Of a stretch of 64,000 nucleotides of DNA, positions 6,707-15,944 are shown piece by piece; the first letter of the stretch is position 1; every line of letters starts with the position of its first letter. Below the pieces are notes generated by a model that was not told where the DNA came from, did no database searches, and saw only the letters and a list, made by a program, of their open reading frames with translations. Source of the DNA: a virus; IMG/VR virus record IMGVR_UViG_3300006735_000030, positions 1 through 64,000 of that record; one strand, 5' to 3'. Both the position numbers and the translations under genes were made by a program.

Positions 6707-7899
6707 ACTATCAATTCCTTTTCATATGTGTTTAACGATTTAATCCAAAACTTAAATATTTCAAGTTCCATTTCTCCTACCTCACCACTATCTCGAAGTA
6801 TCTTTGGTAAGTTAGTTAGTATTTGAAAATTGTGCATTGTTAAATCATTACAATCAAACTCCACACAAATATCATGTAGTTCTGATATTTTACTATGTCC
6901 ATACAATTTTATTTTTTCATCTAAGTCAATTATTGTATTCGGTTGTTCTTCTTTTTTATATTCACCAATACAATCTGAATCACTCAAGTCTAAATATATT
7001 TTACTACACCAAGGTTCTAATTGACCCAATAATGATTTAGTACAATTATAAGCTACAAAAGCTATATCATACTTTGGTGTTACTATTGGTAACATATATT
7101 CATCATGTTGTACCATTGTTCCCCATTTACGAGTAAAATTTCTCATGTTCTTATGATTGGTCATTTGCCATTCTGGTGAGTCTTTACCAATATCACCACC
7201 AGAATATTTGTTATATCTACTACCACGACTCGTAAAATGATATACAAATGATTCCCAAGATTGTATCAAGTCATAACCCTTCAATAAAAATCTATTGAAT
7301 AAATCTGAATCTTCTCTTGATTGTGGAGCAAATAATTCATCATGTCCACCTACAGCTAAGTAATCTTCTTTGTACATACACCAAGGAGCAAATATACCAT
7401 TGGTTCTATCATTACCACTATCTTTAGGGCCGTATCTACCTTGTAATTCTTTAACTTTATCTTGAAACTTATCATTGTTAAAACTCTCTGGTTCTACACC
7501 ACAATCTAATATAACTTTTTCAACTCCCTCTGGATGTAATGGTGGTTCTATTCTTGTAGCACAAACTACTTTACCCTTTTCCAAGTATTGTAAAATGTGT
7601 ACATCCAAACGACTACCAGCTACCATATCAGCATGAAAGGCAAATATGATGTCTGTTGATGCCATTTCAATTCCTTTGTCAAACATTCCAACAATACCAA
7701 CTCTATCTGGTCCAGGATTTGTGTAGACGTGTAGGTTCTTATCTTCTAAACTCTTCAACCACTCTTCTGTACCATCAACACTAGCATCATTTAGTACAAG
7801 TATGTGGTGGTCATTACCTAAGTCCTTAATAGACTTATAACATAACTTTAGTAGTTCAAGATTATTTCTACTTGGTATAACAAATGTTATTTGTTTCAT
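6694..7899 (-). CDS. Family 2 glycosyltransferase
   Basis: The 401-residue protein begins with a GT-A nucleotide-sugar fold: ITFVIPSRNN near residue 4, LVLNDASVDGTEEW near 35, a DxD-like HAD in FAFHADMVAG, and the acceptor-site GGHDELFAPQSREDSDL around residue 190. The C-terminal 130 residues are a separate domain without a family I recognise. It should transfer a sugar from a nucleotide donor to a phage or host glycan. It overlaps both neighbours, so it is co-transcribed with the epimerase and the cupin. Confidence 0.85.
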   Translation of the reverse strand: MKQITFVIPSRNNLELLKLCYKSIKDLGNDHHILVLNDASVDGTEEWLKSLEDKNLHVYTNPGPDRVGIVGMFDKGIEMASTDIIFAFHADMVAGSRLDVHILQYLEKGKVVCATRIEPPLHPEGVEKVILDCGVEPESFNNDKFQDKVKELQGRYGPKDSGNDRTNGIFAPWCMYKEDYLAVGGHDELFAPQSREDSDLFNRFLLKGYDLIQSWESFVYHFTSRGSRYNKYSGGDIGKDSPEWQMTNHKNMRNFTRKWGTMVQHDEYMLPIVTPKYDIAFVAYNCTKSLLGQLEPWCSKIYLDLSDSDCIGEYKKEEQPNTIIDLDEKIKLYGHSKISELHDICVEFDCNDLTMHNFQILTNLPKILRDSGEVGEMELEIFKFWIKSLNTYEKELIVCEH

Positions 7900-8849
7900 A
7901 ACGACTCCAATATTTTCATTGTCTTTTCGACAAATACTTTCTCTGAGTATTTTTGTTCAAACAATCTTCTTGTCTCTCTTGAACATTGTTCGTAAAATGC
8001 TACATCCTCTTTTAGTCTAATAGCTAACTCAATACCTTTGTTTAGGTCTCCCTCTTCAATAGTAGTTTGTGGATGTAAATCTTTTTGTGGATTAACTTGG
8101 TCATAACCAATACAAGGTATTCCATGAAATGATAGGTTAAGATTAAATGTTCCCGCCGATGGTGTTCCTAATTGAACTCCCATATAAAATTTAGATATTA
8201 CGTGAATCCATTGATACCATTGCATCCAATCGAGATGAGTTATATCAAGTTGTCTCTCTTCTGGCTTCATTCGACCAGTAGTTGGAGCATAAATTGGTAG
8301 TCCTACTTGTTTACCAACTATGTAAGAATCGAACCCACGATAAGCACTAACAAAGTTACCACCAATAATTACACCATCTTTACTACCACCACCGCAAGAT
8401 GGTACTGAATCATTTCCATCTAAGTTATCTGTAATCATAACACTTTGTAATAACTCACATCTCCTTTGAGTTAGTCCACGATAATATTTTAAATCAACAT
8501 CATTGTGACAAAATATCAAATCTGCTTGTAGTAAACAATTATAGTACCAAACTTGTGTACCAATCTCATCATCTTGCCAATAGGAATAAGTACTCTCTTG
8601 CATTATACATACTTTTTTACATACTCTTTTCAACTCTTCCATCATATTGAATTGTTGAACAACCATTTTGTTTTTAGGTATTATAACAATACCAACATCA
8701 AATGTATCTTTCTTGACTTCCCTAACTAATGGAAGTGGTACGTGTTCTGCTCCAAGTGCACAAACCCAAGCTACATCTGTTCTCATATTTGGATGATTTC
8801 GTGGTACACCACCTTGGTAACCAGCTTCAGAAAAAAACCCTATTTTCAT
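7896..8849 (-). CDS. Glycosyltransferase-like protein (probable GT-B fold)
   Basis: This 317-residue protein starts MKIGFFSEAGYQGG, a typical first beta strand and loop of GT-B enzymes. It has a later GVIIGGNFVSAYRGFDSY segment and a C-terminal part (GTPSAGTFNLNLSFHGIPCIGYD) that matches the donor-binding half of such enzymes. A family number cannot be assigned. It overlaps the glycosyltransferase and the cupin genes by four bases each, placing it firmly in the glycan operon. Confidence 0.65.
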   Translation of the reverse strand: MKIGFFSEAGYQGGVPRNHPNMRTDVAWVCALGAEHVPLPLVREVKKDTFDVGIVIIPKNKMVVQQFNMMEELKRVCKKVCIMQESTYSYWQDDEIGTQVWYYNCLLQADLIFCHNDVDLKYYRGLTQRRCELLQSVMITDNLDGNDSVPSCGGGSKDGVIIGGNFVSAYRGFDSYIVGKQVGLPIYAPTTGRMKPEERQLDITHLDWMQWYQWIHVISKFYMGVQLGTPSAGTFNLNLSFHGIPCIGYDQVNPQKDLHPQTTIEEGDLNKGIELAIRLKEDVAFYEQCSRETRRLFEQKYSEKVFVEKTMKILESL

Positions 8850-9298
8850 TCTTTATTTCCTAAATTATTATCTCTTTCAAACTCTTCTACACTCTCCCAC
8901 ACTTCTGTTTGACTATCTCCTGGTAATACTCTATAAGAATCTGAATCTTCATGATGTGTAGATACTTCAAATATTCTACCATCTGTTAAAGCTTCTAATT
9001 GATGTGGTTGACCAGGATATTGTCTAACTACCCAACCAGGTTCTAATGTTATTGTGGTTGGTAATGCATTTTCAGTATCAATAAACGTGTACCTAAACTG
9101 ACCTTCTTCTACCCACCAAGTTTCATCTTTTTTCATGTGGTAGTGCATTGAAAATTTACAACCCTTGTTAAATACTAATATCTTTCCACAATACAATTCA
9201 TTGTTCTCTATGATTATTTCTTTACCCCAACCCTTTGGAATGTGACAAGCCTCTTCCATGAAGACTGGTGTTTTTATATCCCCATGTCTTAATGTCAT
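8846..9298 (-). CDS. Cupin-domain protein, sugar isomerase-like
   Basis: The 150-residue protein is a single cupin barrel. The metal-binding motif 1 is seen as FSMHYHMKKDETWWVEEG, and motif 2 as PGQPHQLEALTDGRIFEV. The best match in my knowledge is the mannose-6-phosphate isomerase/cupin group that accompanies nucleotide-sugar synthesis. It may act as a sugar isomerase or epimerase on a nucleotide- or phospho-sugar. It overlaps both neighbours by four bases. Confidence 0.8.
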   Translation of the reverse strand: MTLRHGDIKTPVFMEEACHIPKGWGKEIIIENNELYCGKILVFNKGCKFSMHYHMKKDETWWVEEGQFRYTFIDTENALPTTITLEPGWVVRQYPGQPHQLEALTDGRIFEVSTHHEDSDSYRVLPGDSQTEVWESVEEFERDNNLGNKE

Positions 9299-9924
9299 CC
9301 GTATAATCTCTCTATTCTAAATTGTTCTACATAACCAACACCAACTTTTGAACATTGGTAATTGGTATGAAATGATTTAATACTCTGTTCTTGAAAATAC
9401 AACTTATCTTTTTGTGAAGAGAATCCATCTCTAAGGTCTCGTATCTTAGAGTCCAATAACAAATCATCTATTTCAACATAGTAATTTGGAATCCACTCTT
9501 CTAATGTTGATGGTGTTCTATATGTTATTAGACCAGTACTAATTCCTCTCAACATAGCTTTTGATATGTGATTAACCATTCTATGTTCAAAGTGTGAATC
9601 GTGTTTTGGTAGAGATAATATAGCATCATAACCTTTTATATCAAAATTGTTTTCAAGATGATTAACCCAAAAATCTTCTGGACTATCTTTTACACAAGTA
9701 AATTCTAAACAAGTACCATTAACATTAGTTAGTTTATCCCAAATCCATTGACATTCACCAAATCTCGAATTACCAGTAGTAACATCAAAGTCACCACCAT
9801 TTGATAAAACTACTACATCAAATTGTGTATCACCACAACTTATCATAGAACCCAACACACCATATTCAGTATCATCTGGATGAGCTGATAGACATAAAAC
9901 CTTATTTAAATTTAAAAACTTCAT
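9295..9924 (-). CDS. PIG-L / LmbE family deacetylase
   Basis: The 209-residue protein has the diagnostic zinc motif AHPDD at residues 14-18 and a matching HDSHFEHR segment (LSLPKHDSHFEHRMVNH) around residue 110. PIG-L enzymes remove N-acetyl groups from sugars such as N-acetylglucosamine derivatives. In this operon it would deacetylate an amino sugar made with help of the DegT aminotransferase. It overlaps its neighbours by four bases on each side. Confidence 0.88.
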   Translation of the reverse strand: MKFLNLNKVLCLSAHPDDTEYGVLGSMISCGDTQFDVVVLSNGGDFDVTTGNSRFGECQWIWDKLTNVNGTCLEFTCVKDSPEDFWVNHLENNFDIKGYDAILSLPKHDSHFEHRMVNHISKAMLRGISTGLITYRTPSTLEEWIPNYYVEIDDLLLDSKIRDLRDGFSSQKDKLYFQEQSIKSFHTNYQCSKVGVGYVEQFRIERLYG

Positions 9925-10451
9925 TTATACAAATTTATATTATACTTTTGCTTTCTCGGTGAAATGGAATCAACCAAAGTCATATCTTTTATCTTAGTTT
10001 TTGGTCTTCCATTTGTTAGTAAATATCCTGCATTGTTTTTACACCAAGTAATAAAACTATCTTTAGGATTACTTTGTCTACCTGGCCAAATAGACTCGTG
10101 GATATTAAACATAATTGCAACATCAAATTTATATGACTCTAATTGTAATACTTGTGAGACATCTTTATTGTAAAACTTTATTGTGTCATCACTCCAAGTA
10201 TCATAAGCTATAGTATTAATACCTAACATTTCTGTACTCGTGAATGATGATTTTATTTTCTTTAGTACCTCACCTTTACCACAAAAGAAATCTATATAAC
10301 TACCACTATGTAGATTATTATTTTCTAATATGGTTTTTATAGAATCTAAAAAGAATTGACTTGATGTATCAAACTCATTATAATTTTCTGTTATTAGAGC
10401 ACTTGGTTCTGATAAATTATTTATGTTTGTACAAAGTTCTGTGTAGTTCAT
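9921..10451 (-). CDS. SAM-dependent methyltransferase-like protein
   Basis: The 176-residue protein has a class I methyltransferase-like start of the Rossmann fold, SYIDFFCGKGEVLKKI, near residue 50, followed by strand-like FDVAIMFNIHES near residue 110. The later motifs are weak and the protein is short, so it may be a reduced or divergent enzyme. Context suggests methylation of a glycan or a nucleotide-linked sugar. Confidence in the family is moderate. Confidence 0.55.
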   Translation of the reverse strand: MNYTELCTNINNLSEPSALITENYNEFDTSSQFFLDSIKTILENNNLHSGSYIDFFCGKGEVLKKIKSSFTSTEMLGINTIAYDTWSDDTIKFYNKDVSQVLQLESYKFDVAIMFNIHESIWPGRQSNPKDSFITWCKNNAGYLLTNGRPKTKIKDMTLVDSISPRKQKYNINLYK

Positions 10452-11254
10452 ATTGATTTAAAAACCTTACCATTATATATTTTTATTCCACGTCTACGAA
10501 GATAGTCTCTTAAATCTTCAGCTACTATATTATCACTACCTTCCATAGTTTTGTCTATTATATTATAAATAGTCTCATCACCATTATAATTCAAAAAAAT
10601 ATTTGGTTTCTCGTATCTTATTTTAGTATCTAAAAAATTGACACCCATGTCTGTTGTATTTATTTTGTGTTCCATTAACTCTGTCCAATCGTCAATGATA
10701 TTCCAAACCATACTTCTTAACCCATCATCACTAACTTCTCTTGGATAAACATTTTCTTTAATCACTTTACAAGGTGAACCAGCTGAGAAAGAACCACTTG
10801 GTAGACTTCTATTGATAATTGAATTGATTCCTATAACTACGTTATCACCAATAGTTACGTTAGGTAAAACAATACTCCTTGCTGGTAACCACACATTCTT
10901 ACCTATTGAAACTGGTCCAAAGTCTGCTGGAAATCCTTGTGTTATATCTAACCAAGCTCCATGAGTCCATATCTGAACATCACAACCTATACCAGTATTG
11001 TCTCCTATTGTAACTGGTGAGTTTGGATTTATAATAGTATTCTCAAATATACCAACATTATCTCCAATCGTTACATTTGAATGAACACCATTACATCCAC
11101 CTCTACCAACTTCAACTCCTTCTGTCATATAAAGATAATCACCAGCAATAAACTTACGACAAGTTATCTTTACATTAGGCCCTATGTAAGAATTTTTTCC
11201 TACTACAAATTCTTCACAATCTATAACAGCCGATTTACTTAATGAAACGCTCAT
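10448..11254 (-). CDS. Hexapeptide-repeat acyltransferase (left-handed beta-helix)
   Basis: The 268-residue protein is built from hexapeptide repeats: VGKNSYIGPNVKI, IGDNVGIFENTIINPNSPVTIGDN, IGKNVWLPARSIVLPNVTIGDNVVIGINS and similar turns over residues 15-170. This is the left-handed beta-helix of acetyl- and acyl-transferases. The C-terminal 90 residues are helical and unassigned. It likely acetylates a sugar in the glycan pathway. It overlaps the phosphatase-like gene upstream by 20 bases. Confidence 0.85.
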   Translation of the reverse strand: MSVSLSKSAVIDCEEFVVGKNSYIGPNVKITCRKFIAGDYLYMTEGVEVGRGGCNGVHSNVTIGDNVGIFENTIINPNSPVTIGDNTGIGCDVQIWTHGAWLDITQGFPADFGPVSIGKNVWLPARSIVLPNVTIGDNVVIGINSIINRSLPSGSFSAGSPCKVIKENVYPREVSDDGLRSMVWNIIDDWTELMEHKINTTDMGVNFLDTKIRYEKPNIFLNYNGDETIYNIIDKTMEGSDNIVAEDLRDYLRRRGIKIYNGKVFKSI

Positions 11255-11798
11255 AAAACTCTTCCATTGTTTTTACTCTATTGTGTGTATCAACATTTTG
11301 ATTATGTGGTGTATCCATTAATACAAATCCATTGTCTCTACGACCTATAGTCCAAGCATCATAATTTTCTGGTGAGTCATCTAATAAAAAGTCAACGTCT
11401 TGTTTCCATTTTTCTTCACCTCTTACAAAACGAACTTCTTCAAAATTTAATTGTTGATTACCCAACCACTTTAGAGTATAGTGTCTAGCGTGTTTTTTCT
11501 GTGAACTGATACAATAGAATTGGTGTTCTGTATTTTCCATCATCCATCTTAGAAATTCAACATTACCACTAAATGATTTACCATTACCAAATAGTTCATC
11601 AACGTGTCTGTACCAATAAATCTCTTTTAGTTCATCTCTTGTTGCATTAAAACACTTTTCCATATCCCATTCTGTTATTACATCAACACCAGGTTTTAAC
11701 CATTGTGGTCGTTCTCGTTTTACCACTTCATATAAATCACCAGAGAAATCTCTGAGAACTCCATCAACATCTATACCTATTTTTTTAATGTCCGACAT
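11235..11798 (-). CDS. HAD-superfamily phosphatase / deoxynucleotidase-like
   Basis: I start at the ATG at 11798, which has SD GGGAGG; the frame is open five codons further but without a proper start. The 187-residue protein has the HAD nucleophile motif DVDGVLRDF at residues 10-18 and the later motif DVDFLLDDSPENYDAW, matching the 5'-nucleotidase (NT5C) branch. These enzymes hydrolyse nucleotide or sugar phosphates. Here it may act on a sugar phosphate of the glycan pathway or on dNMPs. Confidence 0.8.
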   Translation of the reverse strand: MSDIKKIGIDVDGVLRDFSGDLYEVVKRERPQWLKPGVDVITEWDMEKCFNATRDELKEIYWYRHVDELFGNGKSFSGNVEFLRWMMENTEHQFYCISSQKKHARHYTLKWLGNQQLNFEEVRFVRGEEKWKQDVDFLLDDSPENYDAWTIGRRDNGFVLMDTPHNQNVDTHNRVKTMEEFYERFIK

Positions 11799-12406
11799 AT
11801 TACTGCCTCCCAATCATTATATTTCATTGTTCCATGTTGTGTTCCAGCTGGATAACCGATACCTTTTACTATTTCCATGTGTCCAAACCAACAAACTTCA
11901 TCTACCGCTTGTTTAACACCTTCAAACTTTTCATTTCCATAATCTTCTATGATGATGTATTTTTCTTGTTTAGGTTTTAGTTCGAGTGAATTAGCTATAT
12001 CTGTTTTTACTTTTTCGTACTCTCTTAGACAATCAATAAAAATAACTTCTACACCCCTAAATTTTTCTTCAATCTCTTCATTCCAAAAACCAGCTATACC
12101 TCTTCCTGGCCATGGTCTGTTACTATACGAATCATTCACAAAGTATGTTATGTTTTTATCTTCCTCTTGAGTAGGAATCCAATCATCACCTTTGTCGTTT
12201 ATGTTCATAGTAATTACCTTGTCAAACAAATGAGACATTAATTTAGTGGTGTGTCCTCTATGAGTACCAATTTCCATCGCTTTAACACCCCTAAATTTAC
12301 TATCAGAAAAGTAATTATACAAGTCTTTTTTAAACTTTTTTGATGTTGTATTTGGATACTCACTTTTATCAGGTATATCCTTTAGTATTTCATCTATACT
12401 AATCAT
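11777..12406 (-). CDS. Class I SAM-dependent methyltransferase
   Basis: The 209-residue protein carries the SAM-binding motif I as VKAMEIGTHRGHTT near residue 43 and a second acidic strand VEVIFIDCLREY near residue 125, followed by IIIEDYGNEKF. This resembles the cephalosporin hydroxylase/FkbM-like methyltransferases often placed in glycan clusters. It overlaps the next gene by 22 bases. Its target is probably a sugar hydroxyl, inferred from context. Confidence 0.72.
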   Translation of the reverse strand: MISIDEILKDIPDKSEYPNTTSKKFKKDLYNYFSDSKFRGVKAMEIGTHRGHTTKLMSHLFDKVITMNINDKGDDWIPTQEEDKNITYFVNDSYSNRPWPGRGIAGFWNEEIEEKFRGVEVIFIDCLREYEKVKTDIANSLELKPKQEKYIIIEDYGNEKFEGVKQAVDEVCWFGHMEIVKGIGYPAGTQHGTMKYNDWEAVICRTLKK

Positions 12407-12803
12407 CCCAACTTACCTCCCAGTCTTTAAATTCTGCGGCTATACAATCAACTTTATAATCTTTTCTACCACCTTCTTCAAGTGAATCTTGTATGATATT
12501 TTTAGCAGTATTTCTTATACCATTTAGTCCATGAGTCAATCCGAGATTACCATCACCTTCACCAGCTCGATATTTAGTTTCATTGTGCCATATGTGTAGA
12601 TTCATTTGAGCTAATACTACAATGGCTCTTATCATCTCACCACTTGGTTTTTCCCAATTCATTAGTTCATTTAAATCATGAACTATATCTTTAATCTCTT
12701 TAGCATATTCTTCTTTATGTTCTGGTATAAAAACCTCTTTCAATTGAACGATAGATAATCTATCTATCAGTTCTGCTATTGTTGGTAGATATTTTCTAGC
12801 CAT
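12399..12803 (-). CDS. Small helical protein of glycan clusters, unknown function
   Basis: The 134-residue protein is helical and begins PTIAELIDRLSIVQLKEVF. Segments like this recall a helical domain (DUF4254-like) that accompanies glycosyltransferases in some surface-glycan loci, but the resemblance is weak. It overlaps neighbours on both sides. No catalytic residue is evident. Confidence 0.55.
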   Translation of the reverse strand: MARKYLPTIAELIDRLSIVQLKEVFIPEHKEEYAKEIKDIVHDLNELMNWEKPSGEMIRAIVVLAQMNLHIWHNETKYRAGEGDGNLGLTHGLNGIRNTAKNIIQDSLEEGGRKDYKVDCIAAEFKDWEVSWDD

Positions 12804-13800
12804 CTATTTCTATCCTATCTTTGAATGGTTGTTGGTTGTCACCAAGTATTGTTAAATTGTGTTCACAAATACTATGGTTATTCATCCATTTACTATTAGA
12901 CTTTCTCTTTTCTTTATTACTTTTCATATCCACTTCTCCTTGGACATACTCTCTTTTCTTTGGATGATTTCTATTATGTACTTTCAGTATGTTTTTTACT
13001 ACAAATTGTCTGAAATTTTTACCCATCATTCTCATAGTTAAGTTTTGAAAGGCTGTATCTTCTCCACACGCCCAAACACCAGGTGGTACATTACAACCAT
13101 TAAGAACTAAGTCTGATGATATAACTAAACCACTACCATCGAATCTTGGATAATCTATAACTCTAACATCCATGTCTTCTGACATATTGTTTATCTTATC
13201 CATTTCTGAACTATCCATAGAATACCAAATACTTGACGGGTCATCTTTCCATTTTTCTGGTTCATGCATTTCGTGGTACTCTTTACCTTCTACAAAAGGG
13301 TGTTCTAACACTTCCCAACTTTTATCCCACATCTTTCTGATACCAAATGTTAATACAAATTTATTTATACCTTGTTCTCTAGCATACTTATCAACATTTT
13401 CAAGAACTACAAATTGTTCTCGTGGCATTAAACAATCACTTTCACCCCATATCAGTAAATCTCGGTCAACACAATAATTGGAATTGAATTGTCTTCTATA
13501 GTCACCAATAAAATATGGTCTTTCATCATCATCATATATAAAGTATTCTACATTAGCTCCTTGTTGTCTCATATCATCAATGTAATTTTCAAATCTTCTT
13601 ATGAGAAGTTTTTTACTTGTTTGTTCAGTATCTATCTTCTCAAAGTATTGTGATATATTAAAACAAAAATCAATGGTAACATTCTCTTTGTTCTCGATTG
13701 GTTCTATTGAAGCTAGTACACTATCCATATAATCTGGAACCATGTCTATTTCATAGAACATCACGTGACATCCTATAGCATATGTGTTACTTAGTTTCAT
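12796..13800 (-). CDS. Glycosyltransferase-like protein (GT-A)
   Basis: The 334-residue protein has GT-A-like features: LLIWGESDCLMPREQF (an acidic metal-site segment) around residue 115 and the later VWACGEDTAFQNLTMRMMG around residue 240, which fits the GGxxEDxxF acceptor helix of family 2 enzymes. The N-terminal nucleotide-binding strand is diverged. It lies between the DegT aminotransferase and a small helical protein and overlaps both. Confidence 0.65.
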   Translation of the reverse strand: MKLSNTYAIGCHVMFYEIDMVPDYMDSVLASIEPIENKENVTIDFCFNISQYFEKIDTEQTSKKLLIRRFENYIDDMRQQGANVEYFIYDDDERPYFIGDYRRQFNSNYCVDRDLLIWGESDCLMPREQFVVLENVDKYAREQGINKFVLTFGIRKMWDKSWEVLEHPFVEGKEYHEMHEPEKWKDDPSSIWYSMDSSEMDKINNMSEDMDVRVIDYPRFDGSGLVISSDLVLNGCNVPPGVWACGEDTAFQNLTMRMMGKNFRQFVVKNILKVHNRNHPKKREYVQGEVDMKSNKEKRKSNSKWMNNHSICEHNLTILGDNQQPFKDRIEIDG

Positions 13801-14911
13801 AGACTTCTTCTGCCCATTTGTTACACCAATAAATTACGTAATCAATATCCTCTTCAACCATTCTGTTATGAACTGGTAAAGATATCAACTTCAACCATTC
13901 CGTATCTGCTACTGGATATTCTCTATTTTGTTCCAATGGTGTATACTTATGAAGTGGTTTGAAATGTACTGATGTGTGTACCTTTTTGTCTGCTAGGTAA
14001 TCAATCAAATCATCTCTTGTAAGTTCATTTTTAGGTGTAATCCTTGGACAATAATATTGTACGGTTTCTGTATGTGGTGGTCTTTCAAATATAGGATTTA
14101 GTTCTTCGTTGTATCTTTTTTGTACGTGTCTACGAAACTCTAAATTAGATGGTAACTTTTTCATCTGTTCTAAACAAATAGCGGCCATTATATCAATCAT
14201 ATAATATTTGTAACCAAGTAAGTCCACTTGATAATCCCAAGCATAACCTGGTTTACCACTAGCACCACTAGCTCTACTCCAAGTAGATGATACTCCAAAC
14301 CAAGTCATCTCTCTACACTTTTCAATTAATTCTTTATCATTACTTGTAATCATTCCACCATCACCACACGGCATTGTCTTGACTGCTTGAAATGACCAAA
14401 CAGCTACATCACCACCTTGACCAGCTCCTGGTGTCCAACAACTATGTGCACAATCCTCAAGAATAAATCCACCAAAAACCTTTCTCAGTGCTTCGTAATC
14501 GGCTGGAACACCAGCTTCATTTACTGCTATCATAACTTCACTATTAGGTTTCTTATACCTTTCAACATCTTCTGGGTCTATACACAATGTGTCTCTTTTA
14601 ACATCAACTATATTTGATGTATAGTCATTCCACAACGGAATCATTGCTGTAGCTATAAAAGATATTGTTGGATTGATAACATCAATACCTTTAAATCCCA
14701 TAGCTTTCATAACCAAGTCTTGACCATGTGAAGCACTTGTTACAGCACAAGCATATTTATGTCCGACCATTTCTGCGAACTTCTCTTCAAACTCTGCTAC
14801 TTTAGGGCCTTTACCCCACCATCCACTCTCTATTACTTGAGTAAGAGCTTCTATCTCTTCTTTTCCACCTTTGGGGCCTAAGACTGGTAACATTGTATCT
14901 CTAATTTCCAT
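13787..14911 (-). CDS. DegT/DnrJ/EryC1/StrS sugar aminotransferase
   Basis: The 374-residue protein has the full PLP fold type I layout of nucleotide-sugar aminotransferases. The N-terminal block is ESGWWGKGPKVAEFEEKF, then the cofactor-contacting VTSASHGQDL, the Asp-containing ILEDCAHS, and the Schiff-base Lys in SFQAVKTMPCGDGG near residue 185. These enzymes transfer an amino group from glutamate to a keto sugar, for example after the epimerase/dehydratase encoded at 5801-6706. It overlaps both neighbouring genes. Confidence 0.9.
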   Translation of the reverse strand: MEIRDTMLPVLGPKGGKEEIEALTQVIESGWWGKGPKVAEFEEKFAEMVGHKYACAVTSASHGQDLVMKAMGFKGIDVINPTISFIATAMIPLWNDYTSNIVDVKRDTLCIDPEDVERYKKPNSEVMIAVNEAGVPADYEALRKVFGGFILEDCAHSCWTPGAGQGGDVAVWSFQAVKTMPCGDGGMITSNDKELIEKCREMTWFGVSSTWSRASGASGKPGYAWDYQVDLLGYKYYMIDIMAAICLEQMKKLPSNLEFRRHVQKRYNEELNPIFERPPHTETVQYYCPRITPKNELTRDDLIDYLADKKVHTSVHFKPLHKYTPLEQNREYPVADTEWLKLISLPVHNRMVEEDIDYVIYWCNKWAEEVYETK

Positions 14912-15128
14912 TATCTTCCTCCGAAAATACTTCTACCATTAAAACATTATTATCATTTATCATTATATAACGACCATCTTTACACTTAAATTTAGTAAAT
15001 TGTCCTTGTTCTATTGACAACGTATCTATTCCATGTATGGTCTTTCTATAACCTTCTTTAAAATGAACTATTTGTGTAACATATCTACCTTCGTGTGCAA
15101 CTGAAGATAGTAAATTCTTTTTACTCAT
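14901..15128 (-). CDS. Small protein, unknown function
   Basis: This 75-residue protein lies between a glycosyltransferase-like gene and the aminotransferase and overlaps each by several bases. It is beta-rich (RYVTQIVHFKEGYRKTI, FTKFKCKDGRYIMIND) and resembles a small barrel, but no family is recognised. There is no signal or membrane segment. Confidence 0.6.
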   Translation of the reverse strand: MSKKNLLSSVAHEGRYVTQIVHFKEGYRKTIHGIDTLSIEQGQFTKFKCKDGRYIMINDNNVLMVEVFSEEDNGN

Positions 15129-15909
15129 ATTCCCTCATTGGATGCATTTCTGAAACTTCTCCACGTTGACATTCATATATGTATTTTGAATCAACGTATG
15201 TACCACTTAAATAGGTTATCTTATCAGTACCAAATACAACATTCATTTTATAACACACTAATGCTGGAAATAGATTACCAAAAGAACCTAAACCTTTTGT
15301 ACCTCTGTAATGTGGTTCATCAGTAGGACACCACTCATCAGCTTTAGTTAGTGGTGGAATATATGCTTCTTGTCTTGGTTCAAAACCACCCATCTCTTTT
15401 ACACTACCAGCAGTCATACAAATAAAAGATGGTCTAACTTTAGCTATAGGTCGTTGTTTATCAAACATATGTTGATTTTCTTCTTTGACATAATCTTTGA
15501 AGTAAGCTCCATCAAACTGCTCTGTTATACCAATCTCTGTTTTTTTGAATGGGTCAAAATTATCACCATAGTCTCTACCATTACCAATAACCTTATAACC
15601 ACTTGCTAAAGCGTCAACACAAATTTGTATAAACTCAAAATCTTTTATGATTAAATCATCGTGTAAAAAGAAACAAACTACTTCTTCATCCAAATCAAGA
15701 AAGTCTACGGCTTGGTCAAAAGCTCCACACTCTTCACCACCATTAAAAAATACTCTATAATCAAATCTACCTTTGATTGATTCTGGTGGTTCTCTATGAC
15801 AAGACCAAAAGACATTAACGTCTTCATTCATCTCTTTTAAATCATATAGAGCTTGTATTGTATTTTCTTGATTGAAATGCCATCCTGTAACTATAAATTG
15901 TATTTTCAT
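15121..15909 (-). CDS. Glycosyltransferase-like protein (GT-A)
   Basis: The 262-residue protein begins MKIQFIVTGWHF, with a GT-A-like strand, and has FFLHDDLIIKDF around residue 80 as the probable DxD metal site. A later ICMTAGSVKEMGGFEPRQEAYIPP fits the acceptor loop. It is short for the family. A gap of 35 bases separates it from the large upstream glycosyltransferase; the gap is AT-rich and may hold a weak promoter, but no clear one is seen. Confidence 0.65.
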   Translation of the reverse strand: MKIQFIVTGWHFNQENTIQALYDLKEMNEDVNVFWSCHREPPESIKGRFDYRVFFNGGEECGAFDQAVDFLDLDEEVVCFFLHDDLIIKDFEFIQICVDALASGYKVIGNGRDYGDNFDPFKKTEIGITEQFDGAYFKDYVKEENQHMFDKQRPIAKVRPSFICMTAGSVKEMGGFEPRQEAYIPPLTKADEWCPTDEPHYRGTKGLGSFGNLFPALVCYKMNVVFGTDKITYLSGTYVDSKYIYECQRGEVSEMHPMREYE

Positions 15910-15944
15910 AAGATAACCTTTATTATAAGTATATTCTGATATTG